NCBI GenBank assembly: GCA_047638695.1
Contig: JBLINY010000154.1
Location: 1 to 9,368, forward strand
DNA length: 9,368 nt
Direction of reading: 5' to 3'
Source of the DNA: JAHECQ01 sp047638695
GTDB lineage: Bacteria; Actinomycetota; Acidimicrobiia; Acidimicrobiales; SZUA-35
The notes beneath the pieces were generated by a model. The model was given only the letters and a program-made list of their open reading frames with translations. It did not search any database and was not told the DNA's origin. This document shows positions 1 to 7,591 of the stretch, piece by piece. Numbering within the stretch: position 1 is the stretch's first letter; every line of letters begins with the position of its first letter. A program made the translations under genes and the position numbers.

Positions 1-67
1 TGGGCAGCGTACACCCTGTGCGTGAACTCGTCGTTGTCGCGTTTCGCGCCGTCGACGCTCTCGCCGA
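1..67. other. left flank outside the att repeat, no gene recognised
   Basis: This short stretch lies outside the left tRNA-derived repeat. The minus strand is open from an ATG at 188 through the repeat and off the window edge, but part of that reading frame is simply translated tRNA sequence and I recognise no protein family. A small perfect inverted repeat, CGCG-TTT-CGCG, sits at 38-48. If the element model is right, this is either chromosomal DNA or the next element of a tandem array. Confidence 0.3.
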
Positions 68-127
<60 letters not shown>

Positions 128-319
128 AACCTCGGCGATCGTTCTGGCCTGTCGTCCGCCGTCGTTCTGAGCTGTTGTTTTGCGTCATATCAACGCGCGC
201 TCCCACTCACAGGCGCACTGCGTCCGAGTCGGTGCGGTAGCGCAGCCACATTCCTGTGACCGCCCCGTGACCACATAGGCCCAGGCCGGAACCGCTACCA
301 GACTCGCTGAACGTCCCAC
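128..319. other. att-proximal non-coding stretch with short direct repeats
   Basis: No gene is supported between the left att copy and the 3' end of the DUF262-DUF1524 gene. The stretch contains two direct GTGACC copies 11 bp apart (256-261 and 267-272), bracketed by two direct CCACAT copies (246-251 and 271-276). One-helical-turn spacing beside an att site resembles a protein-binding array, such as integrase arm sites or excisionase sites, but nothing confirms this. A decayed integrase tail could also lie here; I could not recognise one. Confidence 0.3.
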
Positions 320-2047
320 CTAGACATCGCGCCACACGTCTGCACAGATCTGGGCGAGTTCAACTTGTCGAGACTCAATCTCGACGGCTGTCCAGTCGTC
401 ATGCGCACCCACGCTTTGCGTCAGTGCCAGGCTCGACGCCTCGAGGATTGGCTTCTTCACTGTGAACGGTTCGTTGCCAATCTTGCTGTTCTCCAACCTC
501 TTCAAGAGGCACAAGTTGCCAAGCCGGTGGAGAAACCGTCCGTGACTCTCCTTATCGAACGTCGGCCAGTCCTCGGCGACGAACGACTTCGGCAACACAT
601 GCTCGAGGTTGACCTCGTTCTCGTTTGTGTTGGGGACGAGCTCCGGCTCTGCCTCGCCCATAGCCCCCCGCTCAAGTCCCGCCAGCAGGTAGCGGGCGAA
701 CGGGCCTCGGGCGATTTTTGCTGTTTGAAATGCCGCTTTGAATGCCTCATCCGATTGAAGGATCGGCCCGAGGTGAGGTCGAATCTCCTCCCAACTCGAC
801 GCTTCACCTTTGCGAATTGCCTGCGCGGCTGCACAGTACGCACCCTCTGCCGTTCCGCCGCCAATTCCACCAACGATGAGGCCCCGCACGCCCACCGATA
901 CCAGCGACTTCAGCAGCTCCTCAAGTTGAGGCTTCTGGAGGAACTGCATCGCAGCTAGGAGAGTCGAACGATTCTGCTCGATTGGCAGCCGCCCTAGAAC
1001 GCTGACGTTCTCGCGAGTCGTGGTGCCGTACGACTTCCAGAAATCATGATCGGCTGACAACAACGCGGCGTACAGATTGCTCGCGACTCTGAGTTCCTCC
1101 GCTGTGTCGACTGCCGTTGGCTTGTTAGTAACGCTGTCCTTGATTCTGGCGTAGAGCTCACGCTCTCGCGTCGGGCCGTTCTTAGATGACCAGTAGTGCC
1201 TAAGGAAGTCTGTAAAGACCTCGCTGCCCGACGTGCTGACGTCCAGGTTCGAAAGGCTAATCGTCCAGTTGTCCTGGACAGTATGTAGTTGATCTCCTGC
1301 GAGACCGAAGAGGTAGTTCTTGAGGAGATCGGCGATCGTAAGATCGGCTCCGCGATCGTTCAAAGTTTCGAAGATGAGATAGGCATCAGCCTCGTTGAGC
1401 ACCTCGATGGTCATTAGGGCGGCGCGCCCATTTAGCAGTGAGAACCAGCTGTCCAGCACCTCCTTCGGTTCAACCGCCTTCGCCACCTGCTCGCCGAGCC
1501 GAGCGACGAAGAAGTCATACGCCCGCCGCAAAGCCAGATGACTCCGAATGCCGTCCGGCGCGACCGTCGGGTCTATTCGATCAACCACCAGCTTCCGGTA
1601 GAAACCGTCATCTTCGGCATTGAGAATGAGCTGAGGAACATTCGCCTCAGCTTTCGCATCGAACGAAGAAATACAGGGGTCAATCAGCGAGATGCGTCCA
1701 TTCTCACCCAGGAGCTCAAGATGGTGACGGAGAGCGGCGAGGAGTAGCGAGGTCGTCGCTAACCTCTGCTGGCCGTCAATCACCGCTAGGCGCCCCAACT
1801 CGGCACCCGACTGAGACAGCACGACCGTTCCTAGGAAGTACCCCCGATCGGTTACCGCCCGGGCAGAGTCGAGGTCTTCCCAGAATTCCTCTATCTGATC
1901 GCGATCGTCAGCACTATCCGCTCCCCACGCGTACTACCGCTGGTGAATCGGCACCTGAAGCTTCTGCGCACTGAGTACGCCAGCTGCTCCGAGTAGCCGC
2001 GGCGCGAAGAGATCACGGGGGGTGACGTCCGTCTTGTCATCGGGCAT
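320..2047 (-). pseudogene. DUF262-DUF1524 (GmrSD-type) nuclease, interrupted by an in-frame TAG
   Basis: The full frame is 575 codons from an ATG at 2047, which follows an AAGGAG ribosome binding site (2053-2058) at 5-nt spacing. The N-terminal DUF262 domain shows VPIHQR-stop-YAW at residues 32-41, FWEDL at 55-59, YFLGTVVL at about 70-77, the nucleotide-binding DGQQR at 91-95, and IFETLNDRG at about 225-233. The C-terminal DUF1524 His-Me-finger nuclease shows LEHVLP (His about 483), RLGNL (Asn about 511) and NSKIG (about 520). Family members are modification-dependent (type IV) restriction or anti-phage enzymes. Codon 38 (1936-1934) is TAG, and the clear family motifs on both sides show it lies within real coding sequence. 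The usual motif is [IV]PxYQRxYxW, so His35 also departs from the common Tyr. A GTG at 1822 could restart translation but would lose the first motif and helix. The gene is most likely inactive; readthrough or a sequencing error are alternatives. Confidence 0.85.
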
Positions 2048-2052
2048 AGGAA

Positions 2053-2058
2053 CTCCTT
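2053..2058 (-). promoter_or_regulatory. ribosome binding site fixing the DUF262-DUF1524 start
   Basis: The minus strand reads AAGGAG, then five bases, then ATG (2047-2045). This strong site lies 111 bp upstream of the internal TAG. It shows that the original start was here and that the GTG at 1822 is not the native one. Confidence 0.75.
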
Positions 2059-2208
2059 CTTTCCCGCGAACCTAGACGGATTCTCGGGGACCGGTTGGAG
2101 CGTCCCAGGACAGGCAGCAGATCGGGAGCTCCGACGTTTCAATTTCTGCTTAACCGCTACCTCTAGTCTGGTCTGGTGCCCCACCGCCTACAAAGCCTGT
2201 TTTCGCAG

Positions 2209-2632
2209 ATGGCTGTCGAGGCCACTTCGCCGTGGCCATCCGATGGCTGGGGTTTGGCCGCCTATCTAGTTCCCTCACTAGTTGTGATTGCAGCAGCGCT
2301 TATTGCACTTCGCAGCCAGCACCGCACGACTCAGGCGGGGATAATCCACCAGCGAGCTGAACGCCACCGAGACCGGAGAGAACACGTCCTCGAACGCGAA
2401 AGGGAGCTGTGTCACAGCCTCCAGGACGCAGTCGATGACGCCAGCCGCCGCCGACCTGCAAACCCTTCTGGACAACAACGAGGTCGCGATCGCGATTGCG
2501 CCCGCGGAGAGCCTGCCCGCACCGGTCGTCGCGACCGCGTGGACATGGAAGCTCACTTGCGACGACGCCAACCTTGATGCGATCCGTTCGTTTGTCGCTC
2601 AGCGGCCCGCCGGTGCGCCAGGCGGCGACTGA
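2209..2632 (+). pseudogene. small single-pass membrane protein, apparently frameshifted
   Basis: I do not recognise a family. From ATG 2209 (an in-frame GTG at 2176 is also possible) the frame encodes a short N-terminus and one hydrophobic helix at about residues 14-34. A strongly charged Arg/Glu/His segment with coiled-coil character follows. At about 2435-2450, in a GCC-rich run, the coding look moves to the next frame: the first frame continues as Arg/Pro-rich nonsense to 2577, while the second gives a well-behaved alternation beginning DLQTLLDNNEVAIAI and ends at TGA 2630-2632. The ATG at 2435 has no visible ribosome binding site, so one gene of about 140 codons with a frameshift explains this better than two overlapping genes. 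It converges with the SRPBCC gene, with only three bases between the stop codons, and is divergent from the DUF262-DUF1524 gene. Confidence 0.45.
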
Positions 2633-2635
2633 AAA

Positions 2636-3070
2636 CTACGCGCTCGCGAGTACGACAGCTTCGAGACGTTCGAGGGTTGCCTCAAGGTTCGCGGGATGCC
2701 GATCGGGCCATCCCATGCGCTCGATCAGCCATGGCGAGATCGCCGTCGACCAATCGAAGGTCTCCGTGACACGCGTGCCGCCGTCGACCGGCTCCAGCTC
2801 GTAGCGCCAGCGATGCTTGCCATAGTGGGCCCAGGCAATGAGGCGGTTCTCCTCGAACTCAACGACCTTCGATGCCATCCGGTAGGGCACGCCGAGCTTC
2901 ATGTTCATCCGGAACTTGGAGCCCATCTCCAGACGGTCGGGCCCCTCGATCACTCCGCGGATCGAGTCGGACCCATCGATCTTCTGCTGACCGGCCGGGC
3001 TGGCGACAATCGCGAAGATGTCTTCCGGCGAGGCATCAATCACACGACTACGGGACACGCTGCGGCTCAT
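2636..3070 (-). CDS. SRPBCC (START/polyketide-cyclase-like) family protein
   Basis: This 144-residue protein has the usual length and layout of small SRPBCC proteins, which bind hydrophobic ligands in a helix-grip cavity. Visible family features are the opening beta strand followed by the IDASPEDIFAIVASPAG segment (about residues 11-27), a central strand with VVEFEENRLIAWAHYG (about 69-84), the WRYELEP and GGTRVTETFDW strands (about 88-108), and a long C-terminal helix ending LERLEAVV. The ATG at 3070 is preceded by a GAGG-type ribosome binding site with about 7-nt spacing. It lies 66 bp downstream of the SnoaL-like gene on the same strand, so the two are probably co-transcribed. The ligand and reaction cannot be read from sequence. 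The family call is firm; the function is unknown. Confidence 0.85.
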   Translation of the reverse strand: MSRSVSRSRVIDASPEDIFAIVASPAGQQKIDGSDSIRGVIEGPDRLEMGSKFRMNMKLGVPYRMASKVVEFEENRLIAWAHYGKHRWRYELEPVDGGTRVTETFDWSTAISPWLIERMGWPDRHPANLEATLERLEAVVLASA

Positions 3071-3136
3071 GCTGCATCCTCGCAGGATTCGCGGCAGCCA
3101 CCAAGGCGTGGGCCAACGATCCGTCTCGTGGCGTAT

Positions 3137-3487
3137 TCACATTCCCCAGTAGCCACGGACGCCAGGAACGTGGTTGCGAATGCGCCCGTCGCCGTCGAGC
3201 AGCACGACGTGGGTGGTCTCTAGGAAACCGGCCTGGGTCTCGACCAATCCATCCCACATAACGAGATCGCCCGCGTCGCGAAACTGGTTGATCGAATCGA
3301 CCTTGTAACGACCATGTGAGGCCAGCGAGTCGACGTAGAGCTCGCGAATCTGGTCGCCCCCGACTGCTAGCCGCGAGTACGAGACGATCATCGCGTCATG
3401 GGAATACAGGCCGACGAGCTCGTCCAAGTCGCCCCGCTCCATCGCACGACCGAATCGCTCGACCAGTTCTCTCCCTGTCTCCGCCAC
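3137..3487 (-). CDS. SnoaL-like / NTF2-like domain protein
   Basis: This 116-residue protein starts at GTG 3487, with an AAGGGG ribosome binding site about 10 bases upstream. The opening helix (ELVERFGRAMERGDLDELVGLY) and the following SHDAMIV strand are characteristic of SnoaL-like proteins with the NTF2 cone fold. Later segments fit the family: GGDQIRELYVDSL at about residues 43-55, a DAGDLVMWDGLVE strand at about 71-83, and a HVVLLDGDGRIRNH strand at about 93-106. Members include polyketide cyclases, ketosteroid-isomerase relatives and many uncharacterised proteins. It is the promoter-proximal gene of a two-gene set with the SRPBCC gene. Two cavity-fold proteins side by side suggest action on a related small hydrophobic molecule, but this is inference. 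Confidence 0.82.
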   Translation of the reverse strand: MAETGRELVERFGRAMERGDLDELVGLYSHDAMIVSYSRLAVGGDQIRELYVDSLASHGRYKVDSINQFRDAGDLVMWDGLVETQAGFLETTHVVLLDGDGRIRNHVPGVRGYWGM

Positions 3488-3497
3488 TCTCGGCCCC

Positions 3498-3510
3498 TTC
3501 GACAGTCGAA
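3498..3510. promoter_or_regulatory. possible operator upstream of the SnoaL-like gene
   Basis: TTCGAC-A-GTCGAA is a perfect palindrome 11 bases upstream of the SnoaL-like GTG. Next to it, on the minus strand, the sequence GATACATT has a -10-like TACATT. Position and symmetry would suit a repressor site overlapping the transcription start. No matching second copy was seen and no -35 box is convincing. Confidence 0.25.
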
Positions 3511-3649
3511 ATGTATCTCAGTGTGCAGCGGGGAATTCGGCGCTGGAGAACCAGAATCTTCTTCGCCATCAGCAGATCGAGAAACGACCCCAGACGCTCG
3601 CTTCGACTGGCGCCGTTGCCGTCATCCGATATTCACGACCGCTAAAGGC

Positions 3650-6600
3650 CTAGGTCGGCCCGTCGTCATTGCCGATGATGCCGATGCCAACGCCGAAGAA
3701 GAACTGGTTATCGAACTCGGCGTTCTCAGAGATATTTGAGAAAGCCAGCAGGACCCACTCGCCGAACAACGCGTCGACCTCAGCGACCGTGTCTCCGATG
3801 ATCGTCAGGTCGATGAACTCCTGCGTCGATCCCGGAAGGAATGTCAGACTTCCGGACGCTGCGATGTAGTCAACGTTCGCGGTCGCGATGCCGACACCGC
3901 CAGTATCCAGTGTCTGCCAATCGATCGTAATGGGTTCAGAACTGGCGATATCGAGATTCACCGGGACCGGGAGGATGCTGATTCCGGTGTCTCCCTCCGA
4001 GGCGAACGAGAAGAACGGTTGCAAGATGGGCTGACGATCCGCTTCGATCCCCCCGATGTCGTATTCGGTCGCCGATGCCAAACCATCGGCATCCTGGACA
4101 CTGGAGTCGAAAACATCGGTGCCGTGCCCACCGAGCAGCGCACAGCGATCTCCGGCGTAGCCAAAGGGTGCAGGCATATAGGCGCTGTCGGGACTCGGTT
4201 CGAAGCGCGGATCGACGCTGACCTGTCCGGGCATCCCTCCAGGCTGACCGGGAAACTTTACGTTGCACGAACCGGAGGTGTTGGTCAGGCCGTGGACACC
4301 GGTGTCGCTGATGACGCGGGCAACATTCCATATAGAGGTCGAGGCATCGGAGTCCATCGCGGGCTGATCGTTGTCCGCGAATGTGACTCCGACAATGTTG
4401 ATGTTCGCGGTGTCGATTGCAGTGACCACTCCATCACCGACCCCCGTTGAGTTCGACAACACCATCGCGGCGCGGATATCGACATCGGCCGCGCCAGAAG
4501 CAAAGACGACACCTCGTCCCCCGGTGTTCGCCAGGAATCCGATCTGCACCGCGGTGAGTGTGCCGCCCGCTACCGCGATGCCACTGCCGGTCCCGGTCGC
4601 GGTGTTGCGACTGAGCTCATTGCAGTACCGCTCAAAGCCGAGATCGGCCACTCCGCCGACGCACGAGAAGCCCTCCGTCAGATTGACCACACCGCTAGAC
4701 ACGACGTAGATGCCACCACCATCGGACGCGTCGTTGTCCTCGATGTGGACCGTGTCGAGATTGGACGTTCCGCTCGAGTAGACGCCACCACCAAACGTGC
4801 CTGCAGTGTTGTTGTCGATCAGTACCGGGTCGACCGTCGGTGTGCCGCCGTCGGCGTCAAGCGACGCAGGAAAGAGCACCGCCACACCCCCGGCAACCCC
4901 AGCCGCGGTGTTGCCGACGATGGACGACCCGGAGTTGAGATCGGCGAGTGCTCCCCCAGAGACCATGATCCCCCCACCGTTGACGGTCGCAGTATTGGAC
5001 GTCACCAAAGCGCCGTCGTTGACCTCGATCTCCGAGCCGGCAGCACCAACCCACGCGCCCGCTCCGTATTCGGCGGTGTTGCTACCGATAGCGGAGCCGC
5101 TGTTGAAAACGGATATCGACCCGTTGGTGGCGTAGATGCCGCCGCCCTGACCCGTTCCCGCTGAGTTCGACAGGACATTCGTACCCGCGTCGACTGCGGT
5201 CAAGTTGGAGTCGTCAAGATAGACGCCGCCGCCCTGGTCCGTTGCGGTGTTCGTGAACACGTCGGCGTTGGACGACATATCGATCGTCGCGTTGTTCTGG
5301 GCGTAGATCCCTCCGCCGTCCAGGGCGTTGTTGTTGTCGATGTCGTCAGGACCGTTCATCACCAGCAGTCCGTCGTCGATAAACACGCCGCCGCCACCGA
5401 AGGACGACGAGTTGTTCTGGATCTGGCTGTTGTTGATCTGCGTCAGAGACGACGTGGAACCGATGATGCGAGCACCGCCGCCGCCAGTCGTGGTTGACGG
5501 GTTGTTGCCACTTTGCACTACCGCGGCATCGAGGGTGACGTCGGCGCCGCTCTCCACCTCGAGCGTGCCTTCCGCGCTGTTGCCGCCTTGGACGGTGATT
5601 CGCTCGATGCGAACCTGCGCACCGCTCGTCACTTCCAGCACCGCATCAACCGTCGAGCCGGCCGCGAGGGTCAGCACGACGTTGCTCGCCGCCCCGCTGA
5701 CGGTCGGCCCACACAGGTTAGTTCCCTGTTCGAGGTCGAGATTCTTGGAGATGTTGAAGTTCACGTTGGCAGCTTGAGCCGAGTGCGTACCTGGTGAGAT
5801 GAAGATCGTCGAGCCGGCCGGAGCGAGGGTGATCGCGTCCTCGATCGTGTTGAAGGCGCAGCTCACACCGTCGGTGCCGGCAACGGCGCTGTTGGTGCCG
5901 ACCGGGTTGACCCGGTAGTTGGCCACGCCACCCGACACCGTGCCAGGAGAGAGGTCTTCCTGCTCAAGCACGAAGTTGTTGTCCGTACTCGCCGTGCCGG
6001 GCGTCCATCCGTTCCAGGTGATGGATGGGTTCGACCAGACTGGGCGCCTCGTGCAGCAGGTGTTGGAGTTGCGGGCCATGATCGTGCGCTGGTTGGTGCT
6101 CGCGTCGACGTAGCCGTTGTCGACGGTGTAGGTCGTGCAACCGCCACCGGTGACGTCGTGACCTGCACACTGGTTGTGCCCAAGTTCGTGGGGGAAGGTC
6201 AGCGCCGTGGTCGTCGCGCAGCTTCGTTTGGTGATGTTGTACGCGTCGTTTTCCGCCGGGTTCGCGCTCGTCGGGAAGAGCGCCGTGCCGCAGAGTGTGC
6301 CGCCACTGGAGCCGAACATCGTGCGATCGAACAGGAGCACCACAAAGTCGGCGAAGTTCGCGTCGCGGACCGTGTGGATGGCGTCGAAGGTCCCGTCGGT
6401 CTTGTTGGCCAGCTGGGTCTTGTAGGTATTCCCCGTCGAGGTCGTCGGGGTGTAGCCCGTGGCGTAGACGTTGGTGAGCGTGAAGTTCTGGGGCGCCTCG
6501 GCCCCGCTGTTCAGGAAGGTCACGTTCGAGAGGTTGATGTTGAGGATCGCGAGGTCGACCGCAGCCTGGTGGCTCCCGAGGGCAGTCGCGACCTCGGCGT

Positions 6601-7591
6601 CGTAGGCGACCATTACATCGATGTTCGGCGCGGCGATGGTGTCCTCGGTCAGGTCGCCGCCGTCATCTTCGGAGAGACCAAGTTCGGCTCCGGTCAAACC
6701 ACTCGGACCGTTGTCGACCACCGGTCCCATGTCCCAGGCTTCAGGGTCGCCATCAAAGTCGCGACCCACCTCGAAGAGGAGGTGGTCGCCGTTACCCAGC
6801 GGGATCATCTCATAGGCGGTGTCGCCGTGCCACCAACCGCCGTAAACACGGTCGTCGATCATCGTCACGACACCGAAGGGATTGCCGTCGGCGCCCACGG
6901 CCGGCACGGAGCTCCACATCGTCGAGTTCAGCTGACCCTGACTCGGTGCCACTGCGGTCACCATCTCCAGCGAGACGTCGTCGAAGAGCTGCACTGTGAC
7001 CGACTCCGCAGCGAGATCGCTCGAAAGGTCAGGCACCGCGAGGGTCACGACGCGCGCCCGTGCGGCGGAGTCAATCTCCTCTTGCACCGCGGCGGTGAAC
7101 TGGATGCCTTCCGCCAAGACGGCACCGAGTGGCGCGGCGTCGACGAACGAAATTGTCGACGATGTTCCCGGCGCGGCGTTCGCGTATGAGACCGGGGCGG
7201 TCGCGCCCTCCGCCGGCTGCGCGTCGAAAACGGGGCCGGCATCGCCGTCAGCGTCAGCGTCAGGTTCGGTGACAATCGTCGGCACGCCGGTCGACTGGGG
7301 AACGATGGGCGGGCCGGGGACGGTGTCGTCGCTGGCTGCGGCCGCCGCGTCTTCGAGCACATCGTTCTGAGCTGCGGCTTGCTCGTGGGAATCGGGGCCG
7401 GTCGGTGCCACATCATCGGCACCGGCCGTATCGCCGGACGCGTCATCGTCGCTCGGGGCAGCGGGGGGTCGGTCAGCCGGAGTGCTGTCGGCGTCCTGCG
7501 AACTCGCCGGGCTCGCGGTCAGCGTCAGCGACGCGAGCATCGCAAGAACCGCCAAAACAGTTGTCGCTCGGTATGAGCTCCGCTTCTTCAT
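3650..7591 (-). CDS. giant secreted metzincin-type metalloprotease with Pmp-like beta-helix repeats and a Calx-beta domain
   Basis: The protein is 1313 residues from ATG 7591, chosen because MKKRSSYRATTVLAVLAMLA is a textbook signal peptide start and GGGGA precedes it; the frame stays open to a GTG at 7666. In order it shows: signal peptide (1 to about 30); Asp/Pro/Ala-rich linker (about 32-125); a pro-region (about 150-320) with a typical GGWW...Y.I....G.H.L.EV pattern and no cysteine; and a catalytic domain (about 322-550) with zinc motif HELGHNQCAGHD at 468-479 and Met-turn TIMA at about 503-506. The catalytic domain resembles reprolysin-like/M12 metzincins and has six cysteines. A beta-helix region (about 575-1100) has ten GGG[IV]Y-like coils, and a Calx-beta domain (about 1190-1310) ends in NDD. 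There is no LPXTG motif, membrane anchor or sorting tail, so export to the medium or non-covalent wall attachment is expected. Position 8 of the zinc motif is Cys instead of Gly. It is divergently arranged with the lipoprotein gene. Confidence 0.88.
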   Translation of the reverse strand: MKKRSSYRATTVLAVLAMLASLTLTASPASSQDADSTPADRPPAAPSDDDASGDTAGADDVAPTGPDSHEQAAAQNDVLEDAAAAASDDTVPGPPIVPQSTGVPTIVTEPDADADGDAGPVFDAQPAEGATAPVSYANAAPGTSSTISFVDAAPLGAVLAEGIQFTAAVQEEIDSAARARVVTLAVPDLSSDLAAESVTVQLFDDVSLEMVTAVAPSQGQLNSTMWSSVPAVGADGNPFGVVTMIDDRVYGGWWHGDTAYEMIPLGNGDHLLFEVGRDFDGDPEAWDMGPVVDNGPSGLTGAELGLSEDDGGDLTEDTIAAPNIDVMVAYDAEVATALGSHQAAVDLAILNINLSNVTFLNSGAEAPQNFTLTNVYATGYTPTTSTGNTYKTQLANKTDGTFDAIHTVRDANFADFVVLLFDRTMFGSSGGTLCGTALFPTSANPAENDAYNITKRSCATTTALTFPHELGHNQCAGHDVTGGGCTTYTVDNGYVDASTNQRTIMARNSNTCCTRRPVWSNPSITWNGWTPGTASTDNNFVLEQEDLSPGTVSGGVANYRVNPVGTNSAVAGTDGVSCAFNTIEDAITLAPAGSTIFISPGTHSAQAANVNFNISKNLDLEQGTNLCGPTVSGAASNVVLTLAAGSTVDAVLEVTSGAQVRIERITVQGGNSAEGTLEVESGADVTLDAAVVQSGNNPSTTTGGGGARIIGSTSSLTQINNSQIQNNSSSFGGGGVFIDDGLLVMNGPDDIDNNNALDGGGIYAQNNATIDMSSNADVFTNTATDQGGGVYLDDSNLTAVDAGTNVLSNSAGTGQGGGIYATNGSISVFNSGSAIGSNTAEYGAGAWVGAAGSEIEVNDGALVTSNTATVNGGGIMVSGGALADLNSGSSIVGNTAAGVAGGVAVLFPASLDADGGTPTVDPVLIDNNTAGTFGGGVYSSGTSNLDTVHIEDNDASDGGGIYVVSSGVVNLTEGFSCVGGVADLGFERYCNELSRNTATGTGSGIAVAGGTLTAVQIGFLANTGGRGVVFASGAADVDIRAAMVLSNSTGVGDGVVTAIDTANINIVGVTFADNDQPAMDSDASTSIWNVARVISDTGVHGLTNTSGSCNVKFPGQPGGMPGQVSVDPRFEPSPDSAYMPAPFGYAGDRCALLGGHGTDVFDSSVQDADGLASATEYDIGGIEADRQPILQPFFSFASEGDTGISILPVPVNLDIASSEPITIDWQTLDTGGVGIATANVDYIAASGSLTFLPGSTQEFIDLTIIGDTVAEVDALFGEWVLLAFSNISENAEFDNQFFFGVGIGIIGNDDGPT
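4487..5449 (-). repeat. protein-level tandem repeats: Pmp-like beta-helix coils
   Basis: Within the secreted protease, glycine-rich triplets followed by a beta strand (GGGVFIDD, GGGIYAQN, GGGVYLDD, GGGIYATN, GAGAWVG, GGGIMVSG, AGGVAVLF, GGGVYSSG, GGGIYVVS, GSGIAVAG) recur at steps of 27, 28, 29, 27, 29, 28, 34, 24 and 44 residues. SNTA-type turns precede several of them. The near-constant 28-residue period fits stacked coils of a right-handed beta-helix, as in chlamydial polymorphic membrane proteins. The first seven coils are regular and the last three are looser. Confidence 0.75.
6155..6190 (-). other. zinc-binding site HExxHxxCxxHD of the metzincin
   Basis: The codons for residues 468-479 of the secreted protease encode HELGHNQCAGHD. 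His468, His472 and His478 are the zinc ligands, Glu469 is the catalytic base and Asp479 is the family-typical residue after the third His. The consensus is HExxHxxGxxH; here position 8 is a TGT cysteine codon (6169-6167) while a Gly appears two residues later. Confidence 0.85.

Noticed and set aside
365..958. 197-codon plus-strand open frame
   Set aside because: It lies opposite the DUF1524 half of the nuclease gene, whose motifs are unmistakable; the plus-strand translation shows no family features.
3488..3649. Small gene or terminator between the protease stop and the SnoaL-like start
   Set aside because: No frame has a supported start or family resemblance, and the only hairpin (CTGG-AGAA-CCAG) is too short to call.
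4487..5449. CRISPR-like array or DNA tandem repeat
   Set aside because: The periodicity is at protein level with diverged codons; there are no identical DNA repeats with unique spacers.
6158..7189. 343-codon plus-strand open frame
   Set aside because: It is antisense to the pro-region and catalytic domain of the secreted protease, Arg/Val/Gly-rich without any domain, and explained by high-GC shadow coding.
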